Below are positions 43,071 through 51,474 of a stretch of DNA of 64,000 nt, in pieces. The stretch's first letter is position 1. Every line of letters begins with the position of its first letter. The stretch lies in assembly GCA_024232965.1 (NCBI GenBank), contig JACKQF010000002.1, forward strand, positions 744,001 through 808,000, given 5' to 3'. A model generated the notes under the pieces. The model was given only the letters and a program-made list of their open reading frames with translations. It made no database searches and was not told the origin of the DNA. The translations under genes and the position numbers were made by a program. This stretch comes from Verrucomicrobiaceae bacterium (GTDB taxonomy: Bacteria > Verrucomicrobiota > Verrucomicrobiia > Verrucomicrobiales > Verrucomicrobiaceae).

Positions 43071-44096
43071 TCAGGGATTGGGTGAGGAGAGAGGCTTGGG
43101 AGTCACTTCAGTGGCTGAGGACGTGGGTGCGCTGACCTTTACTGGCACAGGTGCTGGCGGCGGCAGATAGCGGAAGCCAGCGTTGGGATTGCGCGGATCA
43201 AAGGCGAAGGCTTCACGGTTTTTCAGGAACAGTTTCAGAAGGCTCGATGGAATGGAAAAGCCGAGGCCCTCCACTCCCGCCCCAGCGGCTTTCATGTTGT
43301 TCACGCCGACCACCTCGCCACGGGCATTGAAGAGCGGCCCGCCTGAATTCCCGGGGTTAATCTGCGCTGTCGTCTGGATGAACCACCGACCGGACATCTC
43401 CCGCGCGCGGATGCCGACGATACCCTGGGACACGGATCGCTCCAGCCCTAGCGGACTGCCGATGGCAAAAACGTGCTCGCCCTGGGTAATCGAGTCCGAA
43501 TCTCCGATCGGCACAAACGGCAGCGACGACACCGCTGGATCATCGATTTGCAGAAGCGCTAGATCGAGGAAGCCATTGATCGCCACCAGCTTCACCTTGG
43601 TAAAAGCCTGTTTCTCCAGCCCACCATCCTTGCGGTGATAGACCACCACCGTGATCTCGCGCTCGCCAGCGATGACGTGCTGATTCGTGATCAGGTGCCC
43701 AAGCTTGTTGATGATGAAACCAGAACCCAGGCCTGAGGATGTCTGCACCTGCACCACCGATTCCGCGACCCGCTTCACATTGTCTTCCACCGACATTGGT
43801 GGGCGGCCCGGTTCGACGAAAAAGATGTCCTCCTTTTTTGCCTGCGGAACCTTTGGCCCAGCCTTTGGTGCGCCTGGAGCCGCAGCCTTGCGCACTTCGG
43901 CGATGGTTGCCCGCGGAACGGTGATCAGATCGAAACCCAGATCCACGATGACTGCGTCCGGACGGTCTTTGAGCACCTCGCCCCGAATCTCAGAGCCGTT
44001 CTTCAGACGCAAGGTCGTCATCCCCTCCGCCCACCCCGTAGAAGCGGCGAGCATCCATCCCGACAAAGCGATGACTAGGGCAGAAAAACGTGACAC
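43071..44096 (-). CDS. Trypsin-like serine protease (DegP/HtrA-like, no PDZ), 341 aa
   Basis: GTG 44096 gives a clean signal peptide (MSRFSALVIALSGWMLAASTGWA); a GTG at 44135 would add 13 residues. The catalytic triad is H140 (TNQHVIAG), D178 (DLALLQID) and S251 (NPGNSGGPLF), as in HtrA proteases. A small N-terminal beta domain (TLRLKNGSEIRGEVL) comes before it. The tail is Pro/Ser-rich and there is no PDZ domain, unlike most HtrA enzymes. It should act in the periplasm or outside the cell, perhaps on the two secreted proteins encoded next to it. Confidence 0.88.
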   Translation of the reverse strand: MSRFSALVIALSGWMLAASTGWAEGMTTLRLKNGSEIRGEVLKDRPDAVIVDLGFDLITVPRATIAEVRKAAAPGAPKAGPKVPQAKKEDIFFVEPGRPPMSVEDNVKRVAESVVQVQTSSGLGSGFIINKLGHLITNQHVIAGEREITVVVYHRKDGGLEKQAFTKVKLVAINGFLDLALLQIDDPAVSSLPFVPIGDSDSITQGEHVFAIGSPLGLERSVSQGIVGIRAREMSGRWFIQTTAQINPGNSGGPLFNARGEVVGVNNMKAAGAGVEGLGFSIPSSLLKLFLKNREAFAFDPRNPNAGFRYLPPPAPVPVKVSAPTSSATEVTPKPLSSPNP

Positions 44097-44276
44097 AGCC
44101 GAAAACGATAACCGATGCGCCGAAACGCTCCACACTTTTCTTCACTCTTGGAAGGGAATCGTAACAATCACCCTTCTAGCGGAGGCAGCAGGATCAACAG
44201 CATCCAATCAGCCCGCGCGAAGAAGCCCTCTTCCGCTCCACTTGACGCGACGCCGTTCCAGGGTTTTGCTCATCCC

Positions 44277-45242
44277 ATGCCCAACCGTCGCGATGTACTC
44301 AAGTTCGCCACCAGCGCTGCCACCGCAGCATTGGTTGGAAAATCCGCCACCACAGTTTTCGCCGCTGAAGAGCCTGCCTTCAAAATCTCTCTGGCTGAGT
44401 GGTCGCTGAATAAGCGCATCTTCAAAAAGGGTGGCGAGGAACCCCTGGAACACCTCGACTTCTGCAAAGTCGCGCGTGGTTTTGGCATCGATGGTGTGGA
44501 GTATGTAAACCAGATGTTCGCCGACAAGGCAGAAGACAAGGCCTACCTGGGCGAAATGATCAAGCGCCAGGATGGTGAAGGCGTGAAGGGACTGCTGATC
44601 ATGTGTGACCGCGAGGGGAACCTCGGCGACTCTGATGATGCCAAGCGCCACAAGACCGTGGAGAACCACCTGAAGTGGCTGGACGCCGCCGCCACGCTGG
44701 GCTGCCACAGCATACGTGTGAACGCGGCCAGCGATGCTAAGCTACCTGCCGATGAACAAATGAGATTGGCAGCCGATGGGCTGCACGCGCTGTGCGTCGA
44801 GGCGCAAAAGCGCAATCTCTTCGTCGTCGTCGAAAACCACGGCGGACTTTCCTCCAACGGTCAGTGGCTGACGGGAGTGATGAAGGCGGCGGACCATCCC
44901 CTGGTCGGCATCCTTCCAGACTTCGGCAATTTTTACACGAACCGTGACACTGGCGAGCTCTACAACCCCTACAAAGGCCTGCGCGAATTCATGCCCTGGG
45001 TGAAAAAGGCGGTCAGCGCCAAAGCCTACAATTGGGATACTGGGGCCGGCAAATACTTCACGGAGGATCTCCGCGAAGGCCGGGAGATGACCCTGGACTT
45101 CAAGCGGCTAATCGAGATCGTCGTCAAGGCGGGCTACAAGGGCTACATCGGCATCGAGTTCGAAGGCGATCTACAGGACGAGATGACCGGTATCCGCCGC
45201 ACGAAGGAAGTGTTGGAAGAGATTCGTTCTTCCCTCACCTAA
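44277..45242 (+). CDS. Exported TIM-barrel sugar-isomerase/epimerase-like protein, 321 aa
   Basis: The start at 44277 gives a Tat-like signal with RRD (MPNRRDVLKFATSAATAAL). The mature part is an AP-endonuclease-2-like TIM barrel: FKISLAEWSLNKRIF, VARGFGIDGVEYV, LLIMCDREGNLGD, LGCHSIRVNAAS, VVVENHGGLSSN, GILPDFGNFY and YIGIEFEGD, which carry the metal-binding Glu, Asp, His and Glu positions. Such proteins isomerise or epimerise sugars or related compounds, and exported forms are typical of Planctomycetota and Verrucomicrobiota. The exact substrate is unknown. The MOSC gene starts four bases after its stop. Confidence 0.9.
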   Translation: MPNRRDVLKFATSAATAALVGKSATTVFAAEEPAFKISLAEWSLNKRIFKKGGEEPLEHLDFCKVARGFGIDGVEYVNQMFADKAEDKAYLGEMIKRQDGEGVKGLLIMCDREGNLGDSDDAKRHKTVENHLKWLDAAATLGCHSIRVNAASDAKLPADEQMRLAADGLHALCVEAQKRNLFVVVENHGGLSSNGQWLTGVMKAADHPLVGILPDFGNFYTNRDTGELYNPYKGLREFMPWVKKAVSAKAYNWDTGAGKYFTEDLREGREMTLDFKRLIEIVVKAGYKGYIGIEFEGDLQDEMTGIRRTKEVLEEIRSSLT

Positions 45243-45246
45243 GGCC

Positions 45247-45705
45247 ATGGAGCTTCTCAGGATCTTCACCTCTCCAAGCCACAATTTTGTGGGGCATCAC
45301 AATCAGGAGCCGGGAACGGCCCCTATGGTTGAGATGCAGGAGGTGGAGTGCGTAGCAGGCCAGGGTCTGCGCGGTGATCGCTATTTTGGCTGGAAGGAAG
45401 ATTACAAGGGGCAGGTCACCTTCTTTGCTTTCGAAAACTACGAGTGGCTGTGCACCAAGCTTGGCGTTTTTGATCGAGACCTCAGCGTCTTCCGCCGTAA
45501 CATCATCACCCGATACGCCGATCTCAACGCCTTGATTGGCCAGGAATTTGAAGTGCAAGGTGTGCGATTCTTCGGCACCGAAGAGGCCAAACCCTGCTAC
45601 TGGATGAACAGCGCCTTTGGCGATGGTGCGCTGGAACTTCTGAACGGACGCGGCGGCTTGCGAGCGCGGATTTTATCTGACGGCGTGCTGCGCAAATCGG
45701 TTTGA
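45247..45705 (+). CDS. MOSC-domain protein, 152 aa
   Basis: The protein matches small stand-alone MOSC domains: VEMQEVECVAGQGLRGDRYF, FFAFENYEWLC, RRNIITRYADLN, FEVQGVRFFGTEEAKPC with the conserved cysteine, and GGLRARILSDG. MOSC domains transfer sulfur or bind the molybdenum cofactor. Which reaction this one performs is not known. It starts four bases after the TIM-barrel gene and is followed by a TauE/SafE-like gene 33 bases later. Confidence 0.87.
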   Translation: MELLRIFTSPSHNFVGHHNQEPGTAPMVEMQEVECVAGQGLRGDRYFGWKEDYKGQVTFFAFENYEWLCTKLGVFDRDLSVFRRNIITRYADLNALIGQEFEVQGVRFFGTEEAKPCYWMNSAFGDGALELLNGRGGLRARILSDGVLRKSV

Positions 45706-45738
45706 CGTCGGGGCCAGACAGGGCTGTTCTGTGCGCCT

Positions 45739-46104
45739 ATGACGGCGACGACAATTCTAACGGCGATCTTGATCGGGGTGCTCAGTGGCGTGGTCGCCGC
45801 GCTTTGTGGCGTGGGAGGCGGCGTGGTGATGGTCCCAGCCTTTGTCACCCTGCTAGGGCTCCCTCAAAAGCAGGCCGTCGCCACTTCCCTTGCGATCATC
45901 ATCCCGACCGCGCTCACCGCGACGATCCAAAACACACGGGCTGGCCTAGTGGATTGGAAATTGGTCGCAGTGACGATGGTTTCCTCCTCCGTGCTGGCCT
46001 ACTTCGGCGCGGGCTGGCTGAAGAGCATGAGCAATGACTCGCTGAGCAAGATCTTCGGCGTGGTGCTGATCGTCTTTGGCGTGCGGATGCTCCTACAAAA
46101 GTAG
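45739..46104 (+). CDS. Half-size TauE/SafE-type membrane protein, 121 aa
   Basis: Four membrane helices and the family motif GVGGGVVMVPAFVTLLGLPQKQAVATSLAIIIP are clear. Full TauE/SafE (TSUP) transporters of sulfite, sulfonates or other anions have two such halves and about 250 residues, whereas this has one, so it probably dimerises. The position next to a MOSC (sulfur-transfer) gene suggests a sulfur-related role, but that is only context. It abuts the stop of the convergent methyltransferase gene (46105). Confidence 0.85.
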   Translation: MTATTILTAILIGVLSGVVAALCGVGGGVVMVPAFVTLLGLPQKQAVATSLAIIIPTALTATIQNTRAGLVDWKLVAVTMVSSSVLAYFGAGWLKSMSNDSLSKIFGVVLIVFGVRMLLQK

Positions 46105-47172
46105 TCAGCGCCGCTTGCGTGGCCGATGCCATTGCCCCTTCGTCGGGTTTTGGCCGTGCATGACTTTGAAGCCAGCCGACTCATGCACTGTCGTGGCGGT
46201 TTCAAAACACTCGCTCATCAAGTTTTCGTATGGCAGGTGCTTGTTCGCAACGAGCCATAGTTGCCCACCAGTCCGCAGAGCCTGCACGGCACTCGTGATG
46301 AACCGCAACCCCAGCATCGGGTCTGCATCTCGGCCGTCGTGAAACGGCGGATTCATGACGATGAAGTCGTAGCGCACATCATTGTTCAAGCCCACGGTCA
46401 CATCCTGCCAATGAAGGCGCACACGGGCGGGACTCATGGCGGAGCCGAGATTGCGCCGCGCGACCTCAAGAGCGTCAAAGTCGGCTTCAAAGCAATCAAG
46501 CGCACGCACATCGTGGCAAGTGCGCAAAATGTGATCGCTCAGAAAACCCCAGCCAGCCCCAAGATCCGCGCCATGACCTGAGAGAGTCTTTGGCAGATGC
46601 TCCACCAAGACTTGGGAACCGACATCGACGTGATCCCAACTAAAAAGCCCAGGTAGCGTCCAGAATCTCCCATCCATCTCTCGACGAAGGACACCGTAAT
46701 CACGCCACTCTTCCAGCATCGCAGGATTCTTCGGACTCGATGGCGTCTTGTGGGCCCAGAACGCTCGGCAATGCTTTTTGGACAGCGATTTTACTCCGCC
46801 CACAGCTTTGCCCAGTGCCTCTTCAGCACGTTTTGCGCCCCAGTCATTAGGCACCACCGCCACCATCGTGCCACCTGGAGTCAGGAGGTCATAGGCGCGG
46901 GCGAGATCTGAATAAAGGCGCTGCCTCTGTCGGTCAGGGATGACCATGACGAGATCAAACGTTCCCTCTGGAGCCTTGCTGAAGGGCATCCCCGCCGCGA
47001 TTACGGCATCTGCCAAGGGCTTGTAGCGCTGGGCGCAGGTCAGGCGCTCCTGCATGGACTGGAACCATTCATGAGGACGTGCACCCAAAAATAGCGCGCG
47101 ACCATGCCGTGGTCCATCCAGCTCTGGATGAGTTTGAAGGGTGTGGAGAAGGCAATCGATGGCGTCAGACAT
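46105..47172 (-). CDS. RsmC-like class I methyltransferase (16S rRNA G1207 type), 355 aa
   Basis: The protein has two Rossmann-type halves, as in RsmC: an N-terminal half with FDLVMVIPDRQRQRLYSDLARAYDLLTPGG and a C-terminal catalytic half with GADLGAGWGFLSDHIL (motif I), DCFEADFDALEVARRN and the motif IV FIVMNPPFHDGR. RsmC methylates the exocyclic amine of guanine in 16S rRNA; RlmG is a related alternative. The duplicated fold and NPPFH favour this pair. The gene is immediately downstream of sufU on the same strand. Confidence 0.85.
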   Translation of the reverse strand: MSDAIDCLLHTLQTHPELDGPRHGRALFLGARPHEWFQSMQERLTCAQRYKPLADAVIAAGMPFSKAPEGTFDLVMVIPDRQRQRLYSDLARAYDLLTPGGTMVAVVPNDWGAKRAEEALGKAVGGVKSLSKKHCRAFWAHKTPSSPKNPAMLEEWRDYGVLRREMDGRFWTLPGLFSWDHVDVGSQVLVEHLPKTLSGHGADLGAGWGFLSDHILRTCHDVRALDCFEADFDALEVARRNLGSAMSPARVRLHWQDVTVGLNNDVRYDFIVMNPPFHDGRDADPMLGLRFITSAVQALRTGGQLWLVANKHLPYENLMSECFETATTVHESAGFKVMHGQNPTKGQWHRPRKRR

Positions 47173-47178
47173 GCCAAA

Positions 47179-47628
47179 TCACCCTTGTTTAGCCGCGTTT
47201 TCCGCCGTGGCCTGCTCCAGTGCGCGCCACGCCAACATGGCACACTTCACCCGTTGCGGAAACTTTTGCACCCCCTCGAGCAGTTGTAACTCGCCCAGCG
47301 CATCCTCATCCTGCGGTGCGCCATCGCCCATCACGATGCGGCGGAAGTCTTCGCGCATGGTAGCGGCGTCCGCTGCGGATTTGCCCTTGATCTTGCTGGT
47401 CATCATTGAGGCAGACGCCTGACTGATCGCGCAGCCCTGACCGTCGAATTTGAGGTCCTCGATCTTGCCTTCCGCATCAAACTTCACATACAGATCGATC
47501 TCGTCTCCACAGCTTGGGTTGTCACCGTGGACGTGGACGCACTCGCCCTCGAGTCGGCCGTGATTGCGGGGTTTGCGGGAGTGATCCAGGATCACCTGCT
47601 GGTAGAGATCGCGCAGCTCGTCGTTCAT
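47179..47628 (-). CDS. sufU: Fe-S cluster assembly scaffold/sulfur-transfer protein SufU
   Basis: The 149-aa protein has the IscU/SufU fold with cysteines at C40 (NPSCGDE), C66 (GQGCAIS) and C129 (RVKCAML), plus D42. A family insert between the second and third cysteines is typical of SufU. It accepts persulfide from SufS in iron-sulfur cluster assembly. Its start overlaps the stop of sufS (ATGA), so the two genes are one operon. Confidence 0.93.
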   Translation of the reverse strand: MNDELRDLYQQVILDHSRKPRNHGRLEGECVHVHGDNPSCGDEIDLYVKFDAEGKIEDLKFDGQGCAISQASASMMTSKIKGKSAADAATMREDFRRIVMGDGAPQDEDALGELQLLEGVQKFPQRVKCAMLAWRALEQATAENAAKQG

Positions 47629-48845
47629 GAAAAGAATCGGATGGCGTCGTTGAGGATGTCCATCATCGCATCAATCTCAGCCCGGGTGTTGTAGAAATAG
47701 AAGCTCGCCCGCGCCGTGCCGGGTGCCTTAAAGCGCCGCATCAACGGTTGCGTGCAATGGTGCCCACCGCGCAAGGCAAGTCCCTGCTCGTTGGTCAACG
47801 TGACCAAATCATGCGGGTGCGCTGCAGCCAGAGTGAAGGCCGCCAGGGAACCACGCTTGCCCGTCAATGGACCAAGAATACGAATGCCCTCCAGCTCTTG
47901 GAGGCGCCCCATCGCGTACTGAGTCAGCTCATCATCGTAAGCGGCGATATTCTCGATGCCGATGGACTCCAGATAATCAACCGCAGCACCCATTCCGATC
48001 GCGCCCGCGATGGGTGGCGTGCCTGGCTCAAATCGCGCTGGCCCAGATTTGTAAGTGCTCCGCTCCATCGACACATGCAGGATCATCTCGCCGCCCCCTT
48101 GCCAGGGCGGCATTTTTTCCAGCCACTGAGTGCGACAATAAAGAGCGCCAATACCCGTCGGACCACACATTTTGTGCCCGGAAAAAGCGTAAAAGTCGCA
48201 GCCGATGTCCTGCACGTTCACTGGCACATGTCCGACAGCCTGGGCACCGTCCACTAATGTCACGGCACCGATGCTGCGGGCCTTGCGGCAGAGATCGACG
48301 ACGGGGTTGATCGTCCCGAGCGAGTTCGAGATATGATTGAAGGCAAACAACTTCACCTCTGCCGTCAGAAGCTCATCCGCCGCCACCAGATCCAGGGTGC
48401 CGTCGTCTAGCACTGGCACGAACTTCAGTGTGGCACCGCTGCGTTGCGCGGCCAATTGCCAGGGCACGATGTTGCTGTGGTGCTCCATCTCCGTGATCAG
48501 GACAACATCTCCGGGCTTCAAAAAATGCGCGCCCCAGATACCGGCCACTAGGTTGATGGCCTCCGTCGTGCCACGTGTATATATGATTTCGTCCGCTGTC
48601 CCCGCGCCGACAAAACGGGCGATCTTAGCGCGAGCAGCCTCAAAGGCATCCGTCGCACGAGAACTCAGCTCATGCAGTCCACGGTGAACGTTGGCATTGT
48701 CCCAGCGGTAGTAGTGATCCATCGCCTCGATGACCGCCAGCGGCTTCTGGGAAGTGGCTGCGCTATCGAAATAGATCAGAGGCTTCCCGTTCACCTGTTG
48801 CTGCAGGATAGGAAACTGTGCGCGCACCTGGGGCCAATCGATCAT
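47625..48845 (-). CDS. sufS: Cysteine desulfurase SufS
   Basis: The 406-aa PLP enzyme has H123/N125-type EHHSNIVPW, DGAQAVGH, the PLP lysine K225 in FSGHKMCGPTG, and the catalytic cysteine C364 in RGGHHCTQP, with the long SufS-like active-site lobe. It takes sulfur from cysteine and passes it to SufU for iron-sulfur clusters. The gene is the first of the sufS-sufU pair; no other suf genes (sufBCD) lie next to it. Confidence 0.96.
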   Translation of the reverse strand: MIDWPQVRAQFPILQQQVNGKPLIYFDSAATSQKPLAVIEAMDHYYRWDNANVHRGLHELSSRATDAFEAARAKIARFVGAGTADEIIYTRGTTEAINLVAGIWGAHFLKPGDVVLITEMEHHSNIVPWQLAAQRSGATLKFVPVLDDGTLDLVAADELLTAEVKLFAFNHISNSLGTINPVVDLCRKARSIGAVTLVDGAQAVGHVPVNVQDIGCDFYAFSGHKMCGPTGIGALYCRTQWLEKMPPWQGGGEMILHVSMERSTYKSGPARFEPGTPPIAGAIGMGAAVDYLESIGIENIAAYDDELTQYAMGRLQELEGIRILGPLTGKRGSLAAFTLAAAHPHDLVTLTNEQGLALRGGHHCTQPLMRRFKAPGTARASFYFYNTRAEIDAMMDILNDAIRFFS

Positions 48846-48875
48846 CGAATATCCTGATACGTCCGTCGGGCATCC

Positions 48876-49124
48876 TTAGCGTGCAGCAGTCTGGGGAGCG
48901 GCTTGCTCCAAATTGGCCGACGGGTTGCCGACGAAGTTCCCCGCAGTAGCGACCTGCTGACCGCGATCAGCCTCAAGCGCACGCTTTGGAGACTGGTGGT
49001 TATTTTCGACGTTTAACATTCGGAAAGGAAGCCGCAGCAAACCTGCAGCGGTGCGGGCGACCGTGCAGCCAACGAAGGTGAAGGCGAGGCAGGCGCAGAG
49101 CGTCAGACGAATAGCAATGAACAT
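48876..49124 (-). CDS. Small lipoprotein, 82 aa
   Basis: The N terminus is a lipoprotein signal with lipobox FVGC, cysteine 20 (MFIAIRLTLCACLAFTFVGC). The remaining roughly 60 residues are polar and probably flexible (NVENNHQSPKRALEADRGQQ, ending EQAAPQTAAR). No family is recognised. It is a stand-alone gene just upstream of sufS on the same strand. Confidence 0.55.
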   Translation of the reverse strand: MFIAIRLTLCACLAFTFVGCTVARTAAGLLRLPFRMLNVENNHQSPKRALEADRGQQVATAGNFVGNPSANLEQAAPQTAAR

Positions 49125-49550
49125 GAGGGAGAAATAACACTGGCGCTGTCACCTGTAAACCTCTGGATGAATTCAGGACGAGGTGGTATCACAAATCCGC
49201 CCCAATCAGATGCCCCTGGATTTCGGACGATCTTCACAAGGAATCGAAAATCTGGCCCCATCCGTTGATTCAATCTGGTAAATGCTTCCAACGTTTGAGA
49301 GAATGTCACCTCCTACTGCGAGTGGTGCACCGCAATTTGATAAGACGCCCATTTTTAGCGCTGGAACGAGGTTAGGAGAGCTGCGGTTCTCGTGAAAATA
49401 ACAATCGTCGATGAGCATCAGCTTGATCTACCATGTCAGATCCCGCGCAACTGGAATCAGCTCAACGTGACTTTGCCGAAATGCCAGAAAATGCCCCTGA
49501 AGAACCCCTAGGTGAAGATTCAGAAAACTGTCAGAGATTTGAAAAAAAGT
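49125..49550. other. Intergenic region, no convincing gene
   Basis: Two short minus-strand frames (49103-49309, 49206-49418) are low-quality. On the plus strand a frame from 49433 runs in frame into the next gene with an acidic N-terminal extension (MSDPAQLESAQRDFAEMPEN), which cannot be excluded as an alternative start. The end of this region carries the promoter described next. Confidence 0.4.
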
Positions 49551-49579
49551 TTGCACACACTGATAATAAGAGTCATAAT
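49551..49579 (+). promoter_or_regulatory. Promoter for the zinc-ribbon membrane protein gene
   Basis: TTGCAC (49551-49556), a 17-base spacer and CATAAT (49574-49579, five of six matches) lie in an AT-rich stretch. The -10 ends 9 bases before the ATG at 49589, with no Shine-Dalgarno sequence between, so the transcript should be leaderless. Confidence 0.5.
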
Positions 49580-49588
49580 ATCTATAGA

Positions 49589-50026
49589 ATGACAAAAACC
49601 ACTTACCAAACGGTGCCTGGGCCATCCTCTCCGGAAGTGGTTCGCTCTCGGCGTTCCAGGCACTTCCAGAGGCCTGGAAGAATGCTGGTCGTCGCACTTC
49701 TTTTAAGCGCATCTTTTCTGGCATTTTCAGTTTTCGTAGCTGGATCAGTCAGCTTGATCGTTAGTGACCATCGCCTCAGCGGCATAGCCGCCTTGATAGG
49801 ACTGGGTGTTTTTGGAATCACCCGACTCATGGCTTTCGTGCTTTCCCGATCGCTCACCTGCCCACTTTGTCATGGTCCCGTCATGCATGAAAAACGCTGC
49901 CACAAGCACTCCGAGGCACAGCGCCTGCCACTGATGGGCTATCGTGGGACGGTCGTGCTGGCAGTGCTCTTCACGCTGGGCTTCCGCTGCATGTATTGCG
50001 GTACGCCTTACCGTCTGCGCAAGTAA
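49589..50026 (+). CDS. Membrane protein with zinc-ribbon-like cysteines, 145 aa
   Basis: ATG 49589 begins MTKTTYQTVPGPSSPEVVRS; a longer form from 49433 is possible. Two membrane helices are at about 35-57 (LVVALLLSASFLAFSVFVAG) and 62-83, and CPLCHGPVMHEKRC then RCMYCGTPYRLRK form paired CxxC motifs in a ribbon-like arrangement. A third weak hydrophobic stretch lies between. The family is not recognised. A good sigma70-like promoter directly precedes this start and supports it. Confidence 0.6.
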   Translation: MTKTTYQTVPGPSSPEVVRSRRSRHFQRPGRMLVVALLLSASFLAFSVFVAGSVSLIVSDHRLSGIAALIGLGVFGITRLMAFVLSRSLTCPLCHGPVMHEKRCHKHSEAQRLPLMGYRGTVVLAVLFTLGFRCMYCGTPYRLRK

Positions 50027-50088
50027 CTCCCGCAGCCCCTGCATTTCGTCATTGCACCTGTTCCGTCGGTGCGTTCTGTTCCTGACGA

Positions 50089-51474
50089 ATGCCTTCTGTG
50101 CCGCCGTACCATATCGCTTACATCTTTGAGCGCTTCCCTTCTTTTACACAGACGTTCTGCGTTCGGGAGATTCAGGAGCTTCAAAGACAAGGGGTCCGTC
50201 CGCTCATCTTCTCAATCAGGGATACTCGCGACGAAGGCATCCAGCACTTCCCGCCGGAGCTCTTCGAACAGGTGCACTTTCTGCCCAGTAAAGAAGAACT
50301 GACCGCCAAGGTGCGCGAGTGGAAGGATGCCCACCAACTGCCACGCGCGGCAGGACTCTGCCTGCGGCATTGGGGGGATCTGCCCGACAAAGCCCGAGTC
50401 TACGAGGCCGCCTACATTGCCAAGGTCATGGCCGATCTCGGCAGCGCTGCCCCGCGCCACACGCATAGCCACTTCGCCGGAATCGGGGCGCGCACCTGCT
50501 GGTGGCTGCGCAAATTCACCGGCACCAGCTACAGCTTCACCGCCCACGCGAACGACATTTTTTGCAAAGCGGGAGAGCAATCCCCACCATTCGAACGACT
50601 CTTTACCGATGCCTCACTCATCGTTACCGTGAGCGACTACACAGCCAAGCAACTGCGCCAGCAATATCCGCAGGCTGCGGCGCGCGTGCAGCGCGTTTAC
50701 AACGGCCTCGACCTAGCCCCCATCATCGCTGCACGATCCAGAGCGGATCGCAAAGAATCCCCCGGCGGCATCCTCAGTGTGGGTCGCCTAATCGAAAAGA
50801 AAGGCTACGAAGACCTCATCACCGCCTGTAGCTTCCTACGCGACTGGGGCCTTGATTTTCAGTGCCGCATCGTTGGCGAAGGCCCCCTGGAGCAACCACT
50901 CCAGGATCAAATCAAGCGGCTCCACCTCGCCCACAATGTCGAGCTGACAGGCCCCCTTGGAATGGACGAGATCACCCACCGACTCGTTTCCCAGACTCAG
51001 GTCTTTGCACTCGCCTGCGCCACCGAAAGCGATGGCGGCAAAGACAATCTGCCGACCGTGCTGATGGAGGCCATGGCAGCCTCCCTGCCCTGCGTGTCCA
51101 CACGCATCGCCGGAGTTCCGGAAATGGTCCTAGAAAATCGCACTGGCCTCCTCTGTGACGAACGCCAACCAGAGCTCTTCGCCGCACATTTGGCGCAATT
51201 GCTCAAGGAATCAAAGCTCTGCGAAAAAATGGGCGCAGCCGGTCTGGATCACGCCCGCGAGCACTTCGCCCTGGAAAAAACAGCGAAGCATCTGCTGACC
51301 CAATTCGCCGAGCACGGCGGTCTCCGCCTCGATATTGCACTGATGCGCCGCCACCCTCAATTGCTCCGCCATTGGGCGCGGCGACTTCCAAAAACCTTCT
51401 CAGCCCAGCTCCGTCATCGCCCCACGAAGATGAGCAGCAAGAGCTTCGATCTGGCTGGCTTCATTGAGGGCTGA
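50089..51474 (+). CDS. Glycosyltransferase family 4 (WavL/exopolysaccharide-type), 461 aa
   Basis: The protein has a GT-B fold: HIAYIFERFPSFTQTFCVREI in the N-terminal half, THSHFAGIGARTCWWL and FTAHANDIF, then the C-terminal ILSVGRLIEKKGYEDLI, CRIVGEGPLEQPLQ and the donor-binding DNLPTVLMEAMAASLP with the E-x7-E motif. It should add a sugar to a cell-surface polysaccharide or lipopolysaccharide at the cytoplasmic face of the membrane. The last 75 bases overlap the convergent bioF gene. Confidence 0.92.
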   Translation: MPSVPPYHIAYIFERFPSFTQTFCVREIQELQRQGVRPLIFSIRDTRDEGIQHFPPELFEQVHFLPSKEELTAKVREWKDAHQLPRAAGLCLRHWGDLPDKARVYEAAYIAKVMADLGSAAPRHTHSHFAGIGARTCWWLRKFTGTSYSFTAHANDIFCKAGEQSPPFERLFTDASLIVTVSDYTAKQLRQQYPQAAARVQRVYNGLDLAPIIAARSRADRKESPGGILSVGRLIEKKGYEDLITACSFLRDWGLDFQCRIVGEGPLEQPLQDQIKRLHLAHNVELTGPLGMDEITHRLVSQTQVFALACATESDGGKDNLPTVLMEAMAASLPCVSTRIAGVPEMVLENRTGLLCDERQPELFAAHLAQLLKESKLCEKMGAAGLDHAREHFALEKTAKHLLTQFAEHGGLRLDIALMRRHPQLLRHWARRLPKTFSAQLRHRPTKMSSKSFDLAGFIEG

